Notes under the pieces: model-generated
The model's input: only the letters and a program-made list of their open reading frames with translations
What the model was told of the DNA's origin: nothing
Database searches by the model: none
Part shown: one piece after another, positions 1 through 8,176 of the stretch
How positions within the stretch are numbered: position 1 is the stretch's first letter
How the letters are laid out: each line of letters starts with the position of its first letter
Assembly (NCBI GenBank): GCA_014360645.1
Contig: JACIXD010000005.1
Coordinates: 124,001 to 188,000 of the forward strand
Source: Actinomycetota bacterium
GTDB taxonomy: Bacteria > Actinomycetota > Geothermincolia > Geothermincolales > RBG-13-55-18
Direction of reading: 5' to 3'
Length of the DNA stretch: 64,000 bases
Translations under genes and position numbers: made by a program

Positions 1-135
1 TGCCCCAACATGAAGCTCACCACCTTGACTAAAGTGCTCAGGGCGCTGGAGACTCTTACGCCCCAGGTCCGTGTGCCGGAGGAGATCAGGGTAAGGGCCC
101 TGCGGGCGGTGGAGAGGATGCTGGCGCCGGCATGA
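1..135 (+). CDS. nadA: Quinolinate synthase NadA, C-terminal end (partial)
   Basis: The first frame is open from base 1 to a TGA at 133-135 and gives the last 44 residues of a protein whose 5' part lies outside the window. It begins [20 protein letters not shown] and ends in a Val-Pro-Glu-Glu-Ile ... Ala-Val-Glu-Arg-Met-Leu stretch. This matches the C-terminus of NadA, which condenses iminoaspartate with dihydroxyacetone phosphate to quinolinate in NAD synthesis. The opening Cys corresponds to the last of the three cysteines that hold the [4Fe-4S] cluster in NadA. The identification rests on this short piece only. Confidence 0.75.
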   Translation, partial: CPNMKLTTLTKVLRALETLTPQVRVPEEIRVRALRAVERMLAPA

Positions 136-348
136 TTCGCGCGGTTCTGCCCCACCTAGGTCAAGAAGGGTCAGGGCCGGGGGGAAGTGGTAGAGGCGAA
201 GACAGGTTGCGGGCGTCCGCGAGGCGGTGAACCAACACATTACCGGAGCCCGGGATATTTCGCCCTTATGGAGCTCCCGGCCCGGTGGATGGAGGAATGC
301 AAGGATAGGGGTGTATGTGTCCACGATGTAGTGAACCAGCACAGTAGC

Positions 349-378
349 TTGACAAGCGGGAGGGCGTGAAAGGATAAT
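349..378 (+). promoter_or_regulatory. Sigma70-type promoter upstream of trpB2
   Basis: A perfect -35 TTGACA (349-354) and a -10 GATAAT (373-378) are separated by 18 bp. Transcription would start near 385, giving a leader of about 230 nt before the trpB2 ATG at 619. This is one of the best matches to the housekeeping consensus in the window. Confidence 0.65.
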
Positions 379-536
379 TTACGAGCGCGGCCTTCCGCGG
401 GAGAGAACGTCGCGCAAGGGGAAAAGAGATGAAACGGATTTCCGGACAGTTGATGGGAGGTTTTCCCTGGTGGTGGCGGACCCGCCGTGGCGGTGTTTGC
501 CCACCCCGCGTCTGGTAAGCTAGGGCAGGCATCAGA

Positions 537-574
537 GGCCACGGAGACAAGGACTCCGTGGCCGATTTTCTTTC
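537..574 (+). terminator. Intrinsic terminator inside the trpB2 leader
   Basis: Perfect 10-bp arms (537-546 and 554-563, GGCCACGGAG / CTCCGTGGCC) with a 7-nt loop are followed by GATTTTCTTTC. It lies between the promoter at 349-378 and the trpB2 start at 619, so it would end a short leader RNA of about 185 nt unless bypassed. This arrangement is typical of transcription attenuation. The upstream leader (385-536) holds further G+C-rich inverted repeats, but I could not match it to a T-box, trp leader peptide or known riboswitch. The remainder of 136-618 shows no convincing gene. Confidence 0.6.
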
Positions 575-618
575 AGTAAAAGCGCGAGGACCGGAAAAGA
601 GGATCAGGAGGAGAGGAG

Positions 619-1926
619 ATGAGCGAGAAGACGAAGGTGGTAAAACTTTCCGAAGAGCATATCCCGGAGGCGTGGTACAACGTGCTGCCGGACCTCCCCA
701 AACCCCTGGAGCCGCCGCTGCATCCGGCGACCCGGCAGCCGGTGGGACCCGATGACCTGGCGCCCCTCTTTCCCATGGGGCTCATCGAGCAGGAGGTGAG
801 CGGGGAGCGCTACATAGAGATCCCCGCGGAGGTGCGCGAGATATACAAGATCTGGAGGCCCACATCCCTGGTGCGGGCGACCAGGTTGGAGAAGTACCTG
901 CAGACCCCGGCGCGCATCTATTTCAAGAACGAGGGGGAGAGCCCGGCGGGGAGCCACAAGCCCAACACCGCCGTTGCCCAGGCCTACTACAACAAGAAGG
1001 AGGGCGTGCGCAAGCTCACCACGGAGACGGGAGCCGGACAGTGGGGGAGCGCCCTCTCCATGGGCTGCAATTACTTCGGCCTGGAGCTGCAGGTGTTCAT
1101 GGTGCGCTCCAGCTTCCAGCAGAAGCCGTACCGGCGCGTGCTCATGGAGACCTGGGGAGCGAAGGTGCAGCCAAGCCCCAGCGAGATGACGGTGACAGGA
1201 AGGAAGATACTGGAAAGGGATCCCGACACCCCGGGAAGCCTCGGCATCGCCATCTCCGAGGCCATCGAGCTGGCGGTGCAGGGAGACGACGTGAAGTACA
1301 GCCTGGGGAGCGTGCTCAACCACGTGCTCCTTCACCAGACGGTGATCGGCCTGGAGGCCAAAAAGGCCTTCGAGGTCATCGACGACTACCCGGACATGGT
1401 CATCGGTTGCGTGGGAGGAGGTTCGAACTTCGGCGGCACCGCTCTTCCCTTCGTGAAGGAGAAGGTGGATGGCAGCGACATCCGCATCATCGCCGTGGAA
1501 CCCACCTCCTGTCCCACCCTCACCGGGGGCCGCTTCGAATACGATTTCGGGGACATCGCGGAGATGACTCCCCTGCTGCTCATGTACACCTTGGGCCACG
1601 ATTTCGTGCCCCCGGCCTCCCACGCCGGAGGACTCAGGTACCACGGCGACTCGCCCATCGTGAGCCTGCTGGTGAAGGAAGGCCTTGTGGAGGCGCGGGC
1701 CTACCACCAGGTGGAGGTGTTCGAGGCCGCGGTGACCTTCGCGCGCACCGAGGGGTTCGTCCCCGCCCCCGAGACCTCCCACGCCGTGAAGGCGGCCATC
1801 GACGAGGCGGTGAAGTGCCGGGAGAGCGGGGAGTCCAAGTGCATATTCTTCAACTTCTCCGGCCACGGCTACCTAGACCTATCCGCCTACGACGATTACC
1901 TGGCGGGCAAGCTGAGCGACGTATAG
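619..1926 (+). CDS. trpB: Tryptophan synthase beta chain, TrpB2 type
   Basis: This 435-residue PLP enzyme is expected to condense indole with serine to tryptophan. The PLP-lysine motif GSHKPNTA puts the Schiff-base lysine at residue 114, and the phosphate-binding loop GCVGGGSN lies near residues 263-270. The length and the extended N-terminus (the lysine is around residue 87 in classical TrpB) fit the TrpB2 subgroup, whose members often act without TrpA; no trpA is visible here. The start ATG follows a strong AGGAGGAGAGG site. The gene stands alone between a leader with a terminator and a downstream hairpin, so it is probably transcribed by itself from the promoter at 349-378 under attenuation. 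Confidence 0.9.
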   Translation: MSEKTKVVKLSEEHIPEAWYNVLPDLPKPLEPPLHPATRQPVGPDDLAPLFPMGLIEQEVSGERYIEIPAEVREIYKIWRPTSLVRATRLEKYLQTPARIYFKNEGESPAGSHKPNTAVAQAYYNKKEGVRKLTTETGAGQWGSALSMGCNYFGLELQVFMVRSSFQQKPYRRVLMETWGAKVQPSPSEMTVTGRKILERDPDTPGSLGIAISEAIELAVQGDDVKYSLGSVLNHVLLHQTVIGLEAKKAFEVIDDYPDMVIGCVGGGSNFGGTALPFVKEKVDGSDIRIIAVEPTSCPTLTGGRFEYDFGDIAEMTPLLLMYTLGHDFVPPASHAGGLRYHGDSPIVSLLVKEGLVEARAYHQVEVFEAAVTFARTEGFVPAPETSHAVKAAIDEAVKCRESGESKCIFFNFSGHGYLDLSAYDDYLAGKLSDV

Positions 1927-1955
1927 GCGAACGCCATAGACCACCGCGGCGTAAA

Positions 1956-1980
1956 CAGGGGGCGGCGTCGCCGCCCCCTG
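1956..1980 (+). terminator. Hairpin after trpB2
   Basis: Two perfect 12-bp arms (1956-1967, CAGGGGGCGGCG, and 1969-1980) meet almost without a loop, so the real hairpin would open by a few base pairs at its tip. No T-run follows. It is a likely transcript end or stabilising structure for trpB2. Confidence 0.5.
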
Positions 1981-2061
1981 CCCATATGAGGGATGTGTGG
2001 TCCATCCCGCTCCGCCAGGTCGCCTTCCTCCTGAGGGTCAATTCAAGAAAGGAGGAAAGCT

Positions 2062-2277
2062 GTGAGCAAACCTGGCGAACGGTCCTCAAGGGAAATGGCC
2101 GCACGGTTAAGGGAAGAGGCCATGCAGAGGGAGAAGGCCATCATGCAGAGGCTCATGGCAGAGGAAAGAGAGATCTTTTTGGAGGAAAACCCCGAGGACA
2201 AGGGCAACGAGTCTTACGAGGGATCGCGCCCTGGAGCCCGTGACCTCCGGGGCTCTCAAGCGCGCACTTTGATGTAG
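2062..2277 (+). CDS. Small protein, possible truncated IS256/mutator-type transposase N-terminus
   Basis: A 71-residue frame starts at a GTG preceded by GGAGGAAAGCT, an excellent ribosome site. Residues 1-50 are charged and helical (repeated Met/Arg/Glu), then comes REIFLEENPEDKGNESYEG, which resembles the segment just before the conserved core of mutator-family transposases (Leu-x-Glu-x-Pro-x-Asp-x-Gly-Asn-x-Tyr-Tyr). After residue 55 the sequence stops resembling anything and runs 22 bp into the 3' end of the convergent epimerase gene. It may be a decayed transposase start or a genuine small protein. The assignment is from memory of the family pattern and is weak. Confidence 0.35.
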   Translation: MSKPGERSSREMAARLREEAMQREKAIMQRLMAEEREIFLEENPEDKGNESYEGSRPGARDLRGSQARTLM

Positions 2278-3251
2278 CCGTTTTCCCTGAACCAGTCGAC
2301 CGCCTTCTCGACCGTCGTCCTGATCGGGGTCAGCGGCAGGCCCAGTTCGTTGACCGCCTTGGAGTTGTCGAAATGCTCGCCCATCTTCCCCAGGCGCACC
2401 TGGGACACGGAGACGAGGGGTTGCTTCCTGGCCATGCGCGCGTAGGCCTCGAAGAGGTAGCCCAGCGAAAGCGCGATCCCGTAGGGGAGCTTGAGCCTGG
2501 GCGGCCTGACCCCGGCGACCTCCGCGACCAGCCTGAAGAACTCCCCCACCATCAGGTTCTCGTTCCCCAGGATGTACCTCTCTCCGATCCTTCCCCGTTC
2601 AGCCGCCAGCAGGTGCCCGCGCGCCACGTCCTCGACGTCGATGACGTTTATCGCCCCGTCGATGTACCCCGGCATGTCCCGGTTGGCGATGTCGACGATG
2701 AGGGCGCCGGAAGGCGTGGGCTTGACGTCCCTCACCCCGATGACCAAGGTGGGGTTCACGATCACCAGGGGAAGGCCCCGGTCGCATATCTTCTTGGCCT
2801 CCAGCTCCGCCAGGTACTTGGAGATGGCGTAATGGTCCCCCGCCTCCCAGCCGTTGAACTCGGCCTCCTCGTTCACATAGTTGCCGGCCCCGTGGGAGCC
2901 TATGGTGTTGGAGGTGCTGGTGTAGACGACCTTCTCCAGCCCCTGGGCCAGGGCCTCCTCCAGGACGTTCTTCGTGCCCTCGACGTTTATCTTGTAGAAG
3001 AGGTCCTTGTTGGGAGACCAATGCGCGAAATAGGCGGCGGCGTGGTAGAGGGCATCGCAGCCCTTCAGCGCGGCCCGCATGGACTCCCTGTCGCGGGTGT
3101 CGCCGTACACCCTCTCCACGTCCAGGCCGTCGATGTTCCGCGTGTCGCTGTCCCTTCTAACCGTCACGCGCACATCCGCGCCCTGGTTCAGGAGTTCTCT
3201 CACCACCATGGAGCCGATAAAGCCGGTGGCGCCGGTGACCAGAGCCTTCAT
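2256..3251 (-). CDS. NAD-dependent epimerase/dehydratase (extended SDR, HpnA/dihydroflavonol reductase-like)
   Basis: From the ATG at 3251 the 331-residue protein opens directly with the Rossmann fold, MKALVTGATGFIGS, with the GxxGxxG glycines at residues 7, 10 and 13. The catalytic Tyr and Lys are in HYAISK (Tyr141, Lys145), with the Ser/Thr-rich TSTSNT strand before them. An upstream in-frame extension to 3335 exists but lacks a ribosome site and has non-family sequence. The family oxidises, reduces or epimerises NDP-sugars, flavonoids or steroid-like ketones; the segment around NKDLFYKINVEGTKNVLEEA resembles hopanoid-associated epimerases (HpnA), but there is no hopanoid gene nearby. It is transcribed in the same direction as the zinc-ribbon gene upstream, 186 bp away. 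Substrate unknown. Confidence 0.8.
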   Translation of the reverse strand: MKALVTGATGFIGSMVVRELLNQGADVRVTVRRDSDTRNIDGLDVERVYGDTRDRESMRAALKGCDALYHAAAYFAHWSPNKDLFYKINVEGTKNVLEEALAQGLEKVVYTSTSNTIGSHGAGNYVNEEAEFNGWEAGDHYAISKYLAELEAKKICDRGLPLVIVNPTLVIGVRDVKPTPSGALIVDIANRDMPGYIDGAINVIDVEDVARGHLLAAERGRIGERYILGNENLMVGEFFRLVAEVAGVRPPRLKLPYGIALSLGYLFEAYARMARKQPLVSVSQVRLGKMGEHFDNSKAVNELGLPLTPIRTTVEKAVDWFRENGYIKVRA

Positions 3252-3437
3252 GCCACTTCCGTTCTCGCTTGCGGACATACCGGCACTCCCCATGCCGGCC
3301 GGATCTACCTTACCGCATGATGCGGGGTCTGTCATAGCTTCGCGGCGTAAGCATCCGCGGGGCCGGGACGGTGCCTCTCCATAGTCCCGGCGGCGGCAAG
3401 GGGCGCGGAAGGGCCGGCGAGTGAGAGCTCGGACGCG

Positions 3438-4499
3438 CTACGCGGCCTCGACCGTCACCGCGAGGCTGCCATCCTCTTCCCTGACGAAGCTCGACTTCCC
3501 TTCGCGGCCGGTGAGGATCTCGAACATGCCGTGCAGCAGGCCGACGACCATGAGATGCGGATAAGCGTTCTCCACCTTGGCCTCGAGCCGGCGCTCGCCG
3601 AGGTCGTAGCCGGCGAGCTCGCCCAAGCCTCTCACGGCAAGGAAGTCCCTGACGTCGGACTCGGATGCCAGCTCCTCCCTTTGCAGGATGCTCTTCGCGC
3701 AGTCCTTCTGGGCTTCCAGGATCATCGGTATGATCTCCTCGCCCAACTCGAGCTCGAACTCCCTGAAGATCGCCTCCAGGTTGCTGGTGCTGAGGAAGGT
3801 CATGCGCCTCCCGGTCCTGCTGTCCGTTATAACGCCCTCCTCGTGGTCGAAGACGACTTCTTTCATGAACAGGGGAGTCCCGCACCTCCCGCACCTGTCG
3901 AAGCGGATAGACCCGGGCTTGGGAGCGACGAACACCGGCTCCAGCCGCGAGGATAGGGCCGTATCAGCTTCCTCCCCCCTGCTGATGGTGCAGAGAAGGC
4001 TGTCTCCCGCTTCCTTGAAATCGACGCTGGCCGGCAGGCCTTCGACGGCGTTGAAGGCGGCCGCGAGGTCGCCGGCGAGGAGGGGGAGGCTGTACACGTT
4101 TCTGCACAGGACGGTGAAATACTCTCCACGCTTGATGTCCCGGACCTCGAAACGGCCGAGTCCGAAGGTAGCCCCCAGGGTAGCCACGCCGTTGTAGACC
4201 ATGCGGGCCGCCACGGAGCGAGCCAGGACCCCCTTTATCCCGGACAGATATTCCTGCAGGATTCCGAGGGTGTCCTTGCGCCTCGCCTCCATGATGATGC
4301 GGAAGATGGACTTGCCGATCGAGGCCTCGATGTTCGCGAACAGGCCGTTCAGCCCCGCCACCTCGTAAAAAGCGCTCCGCTCCCGGGCGGTTTCGCCGTT
4401 TGCCTCGAAGGTGAGGATGGACCCGTTGTCCTGCCAGCGGTTTTCCTTGGCCACCTGCTTCGGCACCCCGCATTCCGGGCAGACTCTGACCTTCTTCAT
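3438..4499 (-). CDS. Tandem zinc-ribbon/V4R-like protein, paralogue 1
   Basis: This is a 353-residue protein without a family name that I recognise. It is built of two similar halves: each starts with a treble-clef-like CxxCGxP knuckle (CPECGVP at residues 7-13; CGRCGTP just past the middle), then a Gly-Arg-Arg-type strand, a long helical segment and a closing strand-helix unit. The last unit, GLLHGMFEILTGREGKSSF, resembles the end of V4R (4-vinyl-reductase) domains. Homologues lie at 51545-52612 and 60198-61322. The start ATG at 4499 follows GGAGGAGATGCGAG; a longer frame to 4541 is less likely. Cytosolic, no signal peptide. A ligand-sensing role is inferred only from the V4R-like ending; catalytic function is not excluded. 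Confidence 0.7.
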   Translation of the reverse strand: MKKVRVCPECGVPKQVAKENRWQDNGSILTFEANGETARERSAFYEVAGLNGLFANIEASIGKSIFRIIMEARRKDTLGILQEYLSGIKGVLARSVAARMVYNGVATLGATFGLGRFEVRDIKRGEYFTVLCRNVYSLPLLAGDLAAAFNAVEGLPASVDFKEAGDSLLCTISRGEEADTALSSRLEPVFVAPKPGSIRFDRCGRCGTPLFMKEVVFDHEEGVITDSRTGRRMTFLSTSNLEAIFREFELELGEEIIPMILEAQKDCAKSILQREELASESDVRDFLAVRGLGELAGYDLGERRLEAKVENAYPHLMVVGLLHGMFEILTGREGKSSFVREEDGSLAVTVEAA

Positions 4500-4750
4500 C
4501 TCGCATCTCCTCCATATTCGATGGTCGCTTTTCCGTCTCACCGCCGTCTTCAGCGCCGCGCGCCGAAAACCGGACGACTATGTACAGGCTTCGGAATATG
4601 AGGCGGTGGGGTTTAACCGCAAGGGCCGCAGCCCGATGAAAGCGGCCTCTCCGCGCTACCTGCAAGGAATACAAGCGGGGCGATGTCCCCTGGCGGGCTT
4701 TGCCCCCCTGGCCGTAAGGTTCGCGAGGCTCTCCCCCGGGAGGGCGGGGC

Positions 4751-5662
4751 TCAGTGCCGGTGTGAAGAGGGCGGGGGGTCGGATCTTTCCCGCAGGACCG
4801 ACCTCAGCCTTTCCGCTATCGCTTCCGCCAGGACCGCCTTGTCCGCCCCCGCCTTCAGGCCCCGCGCCAGCGGCTCGAGGCTCGCCATGACCTCGTCGTT
4901 GGGGCCGGGCAGGGCGACGATCATGGCGCCGTTGTACTCGCCCACCGCTATCCTCACCCCGTCTTTCACGTGCCTGCCCGTCCCCACCTCGTAATGGCAG
5001 ACGTAGGGGGCTGCGGCGTCCCGGTCCACTTCCATCACCGCTTCCACGGTCTGGTCCTTGTCCTCCGCGCCCACCCCTCCCGTGGTGACGATCAGGCCGT
5101 AACCGCCGATCTCGGCCGCTTCCCGTATCCTCGCGGCGATGGCCACCCTGTCGTCCTCGAGGATGCCTCCCTGCTCCACCCTGAATCCCTCATCGGCCAG
5201 ATGTCTCATTATGGCGGGGGCGTTGGTGTCCTCGATCTCCCGCCTTTCCACCTCGGCGCCGGTGGAGAAGACGATCGCCCGCCTGGCGACGTTGCGGAGG
5301 ATCTCGCCCGCCATCCTCTCTCCCCGCTCGAGCGCTTCGAGCGCCCGCTCCCTTTCCAGGCCTATCCACCCCAGCATCCCGCGCGAGGAGACGGCCGTCC
5401 TCTCCGTCACCCTGACGCCCGGCAGGCTTCCAAGGCCCTCGATGAGGTCCCTCTCCCGCCCCACCACGGCGCGGGCATCGACGCGGCCGCCGTGGAGATC
5501 CAGCACCAGCGTCCCGTCGCGGTAGTCGGCCACGAGCACCTCCCCGCGCTCGAGCCCCAGGACGTCCGCCGCGGTCTCCGCGATGGCCGTGAGGTTGGCA
5601 TGGCTCAGGTGGATGTCGTCGATGCGCAGCTCGGTCTTCCTCAGCAGGACATAGTCGCCCAT
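4751..5662 (-). CDS. MoCF/CinA-like molybdopterin-binding domain protein
   Basis: The protein has 303 residues. Residues 1-120 are a domain I do not recognise; from about residue 128 a MoaB/Mog/CinA-type fold is visible: VFSTGAEVERREIEDTNAP, then IVTTGGVGAEDKDQT at 191-205 with the Thr-Thr-Gly-Gly loop that binds molybdopterin or a related phosphate-bearing ligand, and VALPGPNDEV near the end. The family adenylylates molybdopterin (Mog/MoeA) or cleaves nucleotides (CinA pyrophosphatase/NMN deamidase group). It is the last gene of the minus-strand operon 4751-9010, 10 bp after the LarA-like gene. CinA-type enzymes act on NMN, so a pyridine-nucleotide substrate would suit the NadC-like gene at the head of the operon; that link is inference. 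Confidence 0.7.
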   Translation of the reverse strand: MGDYVLLRKTELRIDDIHLSHANLTAIAETAADVLGLERGEVLVADYRDGTLVLDLHGGRVDARAVVGRERDLIEGLGSLPGVRVTERTAVSSRGMLGWIGLERERALEALERGERMAGEILRNVARRAIVFSTGAEVERREIEDTNAPAIMRHLADEGFRVEQGGILEDDRVAIAARIREAAEIGGYGLIVTTGGVGAEDKDQTVEAVMEVDRDAAAPYVCHYEVGTGRHVKDGVRIAVGEYNGAMIVALPGPNDEVMASLEPLARGLKAGADKAVLAEAIAERLRSVLRERSDPPPSSHRH

Positions 5663-5672
5663 GGCCTCCGCC

Positions 5673-7115
5673 TCACTCCAGCCCCCTCTGCTTGAGCCAT
5701 TTCGGCAGCAGCTCCTCCTCGACCCTCCTGCTCACCCCGGGGGCTTTCTCGACCAGCTCGTCGGCCAAGGAAGGGCTGAGGTTGAGGTGGCCGAAACTGC
5801 CGTCGAATATCAGCACCTTGTCGGTGTGCGCGGCCCGTTTCGCCTTGCGCATGGCGGTGGGGAAATCGCGCACCGCTCTTATCAGCCCGAGGTTGCCGAG
5901 GTCCTTGAACAGCGGGTTGGCCCGGTCCAGCTTGAGGTACTCCAGCTGGTCCCGGCCCACCACGTAGATGGGCTTGGAGAAGAGGTTCAGGAAGGGTATG
6001 CCTCCCCACTGCTGGTTGAAGACCACCACCTTGAGCGCGGGGTTTATGCCGTCGCTGAGCATACGGGTGGCCAGATCGGCCCGTTCCTCGAAGGGGACCT
6101 CGTCGATCATCATCAGCGCCGACGGCGAATCCAGGTCCATGATGCTGCGGCCGCGGCAGTTGGAGAACATGAGCACGCCGAAGGTCACGCCGCCCGCGTG
6201 CACGTAGTACCCCCACCTCCCTCCGTCGATCACCGCGATACACTCCTCGATGGACTCGAAGAGCTGTTGCATCTTTCCGTACCTCTCCAGGTGGCCCCTG
6301 GTGACCCGCCGGTCCAGGGCGAAGAGGTCGTTGTCGGCGTCGATGGCCAGGATCCCCGCGGGGGACATGCGCATGAAGCAGCTGAAGGCGTACCTCTCGC
6401 GGATGAAGGGGGACCTGTAGATGGCCACTGGCAAAAAATTGCAGCTGCGGTTCTTGTAGGAGAAATGGTAGGCGGAGCGCGATTCCAGGCGCGCGTAGGA
6501 CATGATGAAGGCCTTGAAGCTCCTTCCCAGGAAGCGGTGGAAATACATCTCCCTGGGGTCGTCGTAGTAGGAATGGACGAACCAGTCCGCGTCGTAGGCC
6601 TTCTTGATGCCGTAGAGCGTGCCTATCTCGGTCTCGATGGCGACCCCTTCATCGTAGGGGCCGAACTCGAAGAGCCTGCCCTCGAAGAGCTCGTCGAGGC
6701 GGAAGGCGGCGACCACCTCCTCCGTCTCCCTGAAGCCCCGGTATGCCGCCACGCCGAGGCGGATGTCCTCGCAGCCGGTCCTCTCCCGGATGGCGTCCCT
6801 GATCGCTCCGAGCATCTCCCGGTAAGGCCAGCCGCCCAGGATGCTGAAACCGTGCTCGGAAGCGAGCAGGTGCACCCTGTCGCCCGGCCTGATCATCCCC
6901 ATGTCGATGTCCTCGAGTGCCTTAAGGGTGCTGCCGCGCACGGCGGAACAGTCTTCCCCGTAGCAGTAGATGGCCTCCGACATCTCGGGAAAGAGCGAGG
7001 AGACCGCGAGGGAGACGAAGCCCGGGTGGGCGGCGGCGCGCCTGCGGGGCGGGGACTGGTAGACCGATTCCATCAAGGGCGCCGGCTCTATGGCGGGCGG
7101 GTACATCACCGTCAT
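5673..7115 (-). CDS. Divergent LarA-like (DUF2088) protein
   Basis: This is a 480-residue soluble protein. I align residues 80-217 with LarA, the lactate racemase that carries the nickel-pincer nucleotide: a beta strand plus helix unit, then VAAYRGFRETEE (residues 122-133) at the place of LarA's ATGFHRPSTHEE, and then GRSFK...SAYH, in which Lys201 and His217 are 16 residues apart, exactly as LarA Lys184 (cofactor attachment) and His200 (Ni ligand). The catalytic His108 is replaced by Arg127, LarA His174 aligns with Tyr191 (a His lies at 193) and the Asp-His-Thr-Arg-Pro loop is missing. The C-terminal domain (VLIFDGSFGHLNLS) also has LarA topology. The start overlaps the ferredoxin stop (ATGA). 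I infer a member of the superfamily with altered chemistry; the match is distant and made by eye. Confidence 0.5.
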   Translation of the reverse strand: MTVMYPPAIEPAPLMESVYQSPPRRRAAAHPGFVSLAVSSLFPEMSEAIYCYGEDCSAVRGSTLKALEDIDMGMIRPGDRVHLLASEHGFSILGGWPYREMLGAIRDAIRERTGCEDIRLGVAAYRGFRETEEVVAAFRLDELFEGRLFEFGPYDEGVAIETEIGTLYGIKKAYDADWFVHSYYDDPREMYFHRFLGRSFKAFIMSYARLESRSAYHFSYKNRSCNFLPVAIYRSPFIRERYAFSCFMRMSPAGILAIDADNDLFALDRRVTRGHLERYGKMQQLFESIEECIAVIDGGRWGYYVHAGGVTFGVLMFSNCRGRSIMDLDSPSALMMIDEVPFEERADLATRMLSDGINPALKVVVFNQQWGGIPFLNLFSKPIYVVGRDQLEYLKLDRANPLFKDLGNLGLIRAVRDFPTAMRKAKRAAHTDKVLIFDGSFGHLNLSPSLADELVEKAPGVSRRVEEELLPKWLKQRGLE

Positions 7116-7735
7116 GCCCCCCTTTCGTCACATATCCCGCGAGCTTCCCTTATCATCCTCACGTCCTCGAGCAGGCGGTACTGGGGGAACTCGGCGTCGA
7201 TCTCCCGCAACCTGTCCTCGGGGATGTCCAGCGGGCTCAGGGGATGGTGGTAGAGGTGGCTCCCGGCCCTTTCCTCCGGCCGCACGCCGCCGGCTTCCAG
7301 TATCTTGAATATGTTCACCAGGCAGTAGATGCCGCATCCCCTCCTGACGCCGGTCATGGCGCAGACGTCCTCCGGGGTCTTCGCCCCTTTCAGCACCGCC
7401 CCGGCCAGCTCCTGGGCGGTGACGAAGGTGCAGGCGCAGATGGCCTCCCCCGGGGCCAGCCCCACCTTGCGGCATATCTCCAGGATCCTGTCCCGGTCGA
7501 GGCCGGCCACCTCCACCGAGAGGGCGTTATCCCAGCGGCGAGGGAGCATGGCGATGGCGTTTTCGGGACAGGCATCCATGCAGCGCTGGCAGTCGATGCA
7601 CCGCCTGGCGTCGACGGCCATCCTCTTTTCCTCCCGCGCCAGGGCGATGGCCCCGGCGGGGCAGATCTCCTCGCATTTCCGGCATGTCCTGCAGAGGGCA
7701 TGGTCGACGTCGGCGACGAACTCCCGCACGATCAT
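7112..7735 (-). CDS. Iron-sulfur protein: 2x[4Fe-4S] ferredoxin plus BFD-like [2Fe-2S] domain
   Basis: From the ATG at 7735 (after AAAGGAGCCGCC) the protein has 207 residues. Two bacterial ferredoxin motifs CxxCxxCxxxCP occupy Cys15/18/21/25 and Cys46/49/52/56. A second domain has Cys100-x-Cys102 and Cys134-x3-Cys138 in the pattern CxC...GCGxxC with an intervening TAQELAGAVLKGAKTPEDV, the signature of BFD-like [2Fe-2S] domains. It should carry electrons for a redox step in the operon. Its start overlaps the stop of the SCP2-like gene and its stop overlaps the LarA-like start, so the genes are translationally coupled. An upstream in-frame extension to 7939 reads through the neighbouring gene in another frame and is not real. 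Confidence 0.85.
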   Translation of the reverse strand: MIVREFVADVDHALCRTCRKCEEICPAGAIALAREEKRMAVDARRCIDCQRCMDACPENAIAMLPRRWDNALSVEVAGLDRDRILEICRKVGLAPGEAICACTFVTAQELAGAVLKGAKTPEDVCAMTGVRRGCGIYCLVNIFKILEAGGVRPEERAGSHLYHHPLSPLDIPEDRLREIDAEFPQYRLLEDVRMIREARGICDERGA

Positions 7736-8163
7736 GGCGGCTCCTTTCGCAGCTCGGCCCTTTTGAGCCGCGCGGGCTTTTTCTTCCTGAAGCTGCCGGC
7801 CGCCTCGCCCAGGAGAACGAGGAGATAGTCCATGGCGGAGAGGTCGCCCGCGAAGGTCATCAACCCCCGGTTCATGAAATCCATGGCGTTGAGGCGCAGC
7901 TTCTTGCCCAGGGTGTCGGCGTCTCCCCAACCGTTCCAAGTGGCCGAGAAATCGGCCAAGCCCCCGGCTTCGCCGCCATAGGTGAGCCGGCCTCCCTCCA
8001 GCCGGAAAAAGCCCACCGCGGGGCCCTTGCCGGAACGCACGGCGAAGGAGAGGTCTCTCTCCGCTAGGCGCCGCCTGAAGTCCGGGTTCACGAGCGCCGC
8101 GGCCATAAAGGCCGCCTTGAGCAGCAGGTAGGTGCAGCGAAGGACCGTCTTGAAAAGCATCAT
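7732..8163 (-). CDS. SCP2-like sterol/lipid-carrier domain protein
   Basis: This 143-residue protein has the compact SCP2 fold pattern: a hydrophobic N-terminal helix, FAVRSGKGPAVGFFRLEGGR as paired strands, DFSATWNGWGDA, and a C-terminal helix holding GDLSAMDYLLVLLGEA. SCP2-like domains bind hydrophobic ligands and are often carriers for acyl or other apolar substrates. It is the second gene of the operon, 13 bp after the NadC-like gene and overlapping the ferredoxin gene by 4 bp (ATGA). The ligand is unknown; its presence hints that the pathway substrate or product is apolar. Confidence 0.65.
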   Translation of the reverse strand: MMLFKTVLRCTYLLLKAAFMAAALVNPDFRRRLAERDLSFAVRSGKGPAVGFFRLEGGRLTYGGEAGGLADFSATWNGWGDADTLGKKLRLNAMDFMNRGLMTFAGDLSAMDYLLVLLGEAAGSFRKKKPARLKRAELRKEPP

Positions 8164-8176
8164 CAGCTCCTCCGGC

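Noticed and set aside
187-369. A 60-codon frame before the trpB2 promoter
   Set aside because: No ribosome site, atypical composition, and the end overlaps the promoter.
385-570. T-box, cobalamin riboswitch or SRP RNA in the trpB2 leader
   Set aside because: I compared GGTGGCGGACCCGCC with the T-box antiterminator and the cobalamin core, and the hairpins with SRP RNA; only scattered matches, missing the essential conserved blocks.
5661-7253. A 530-codon plus-strand frame opposite the LarA-like gene
   Set aside because: Antisense of a gene in a tightly coupled operon; no family pattern.
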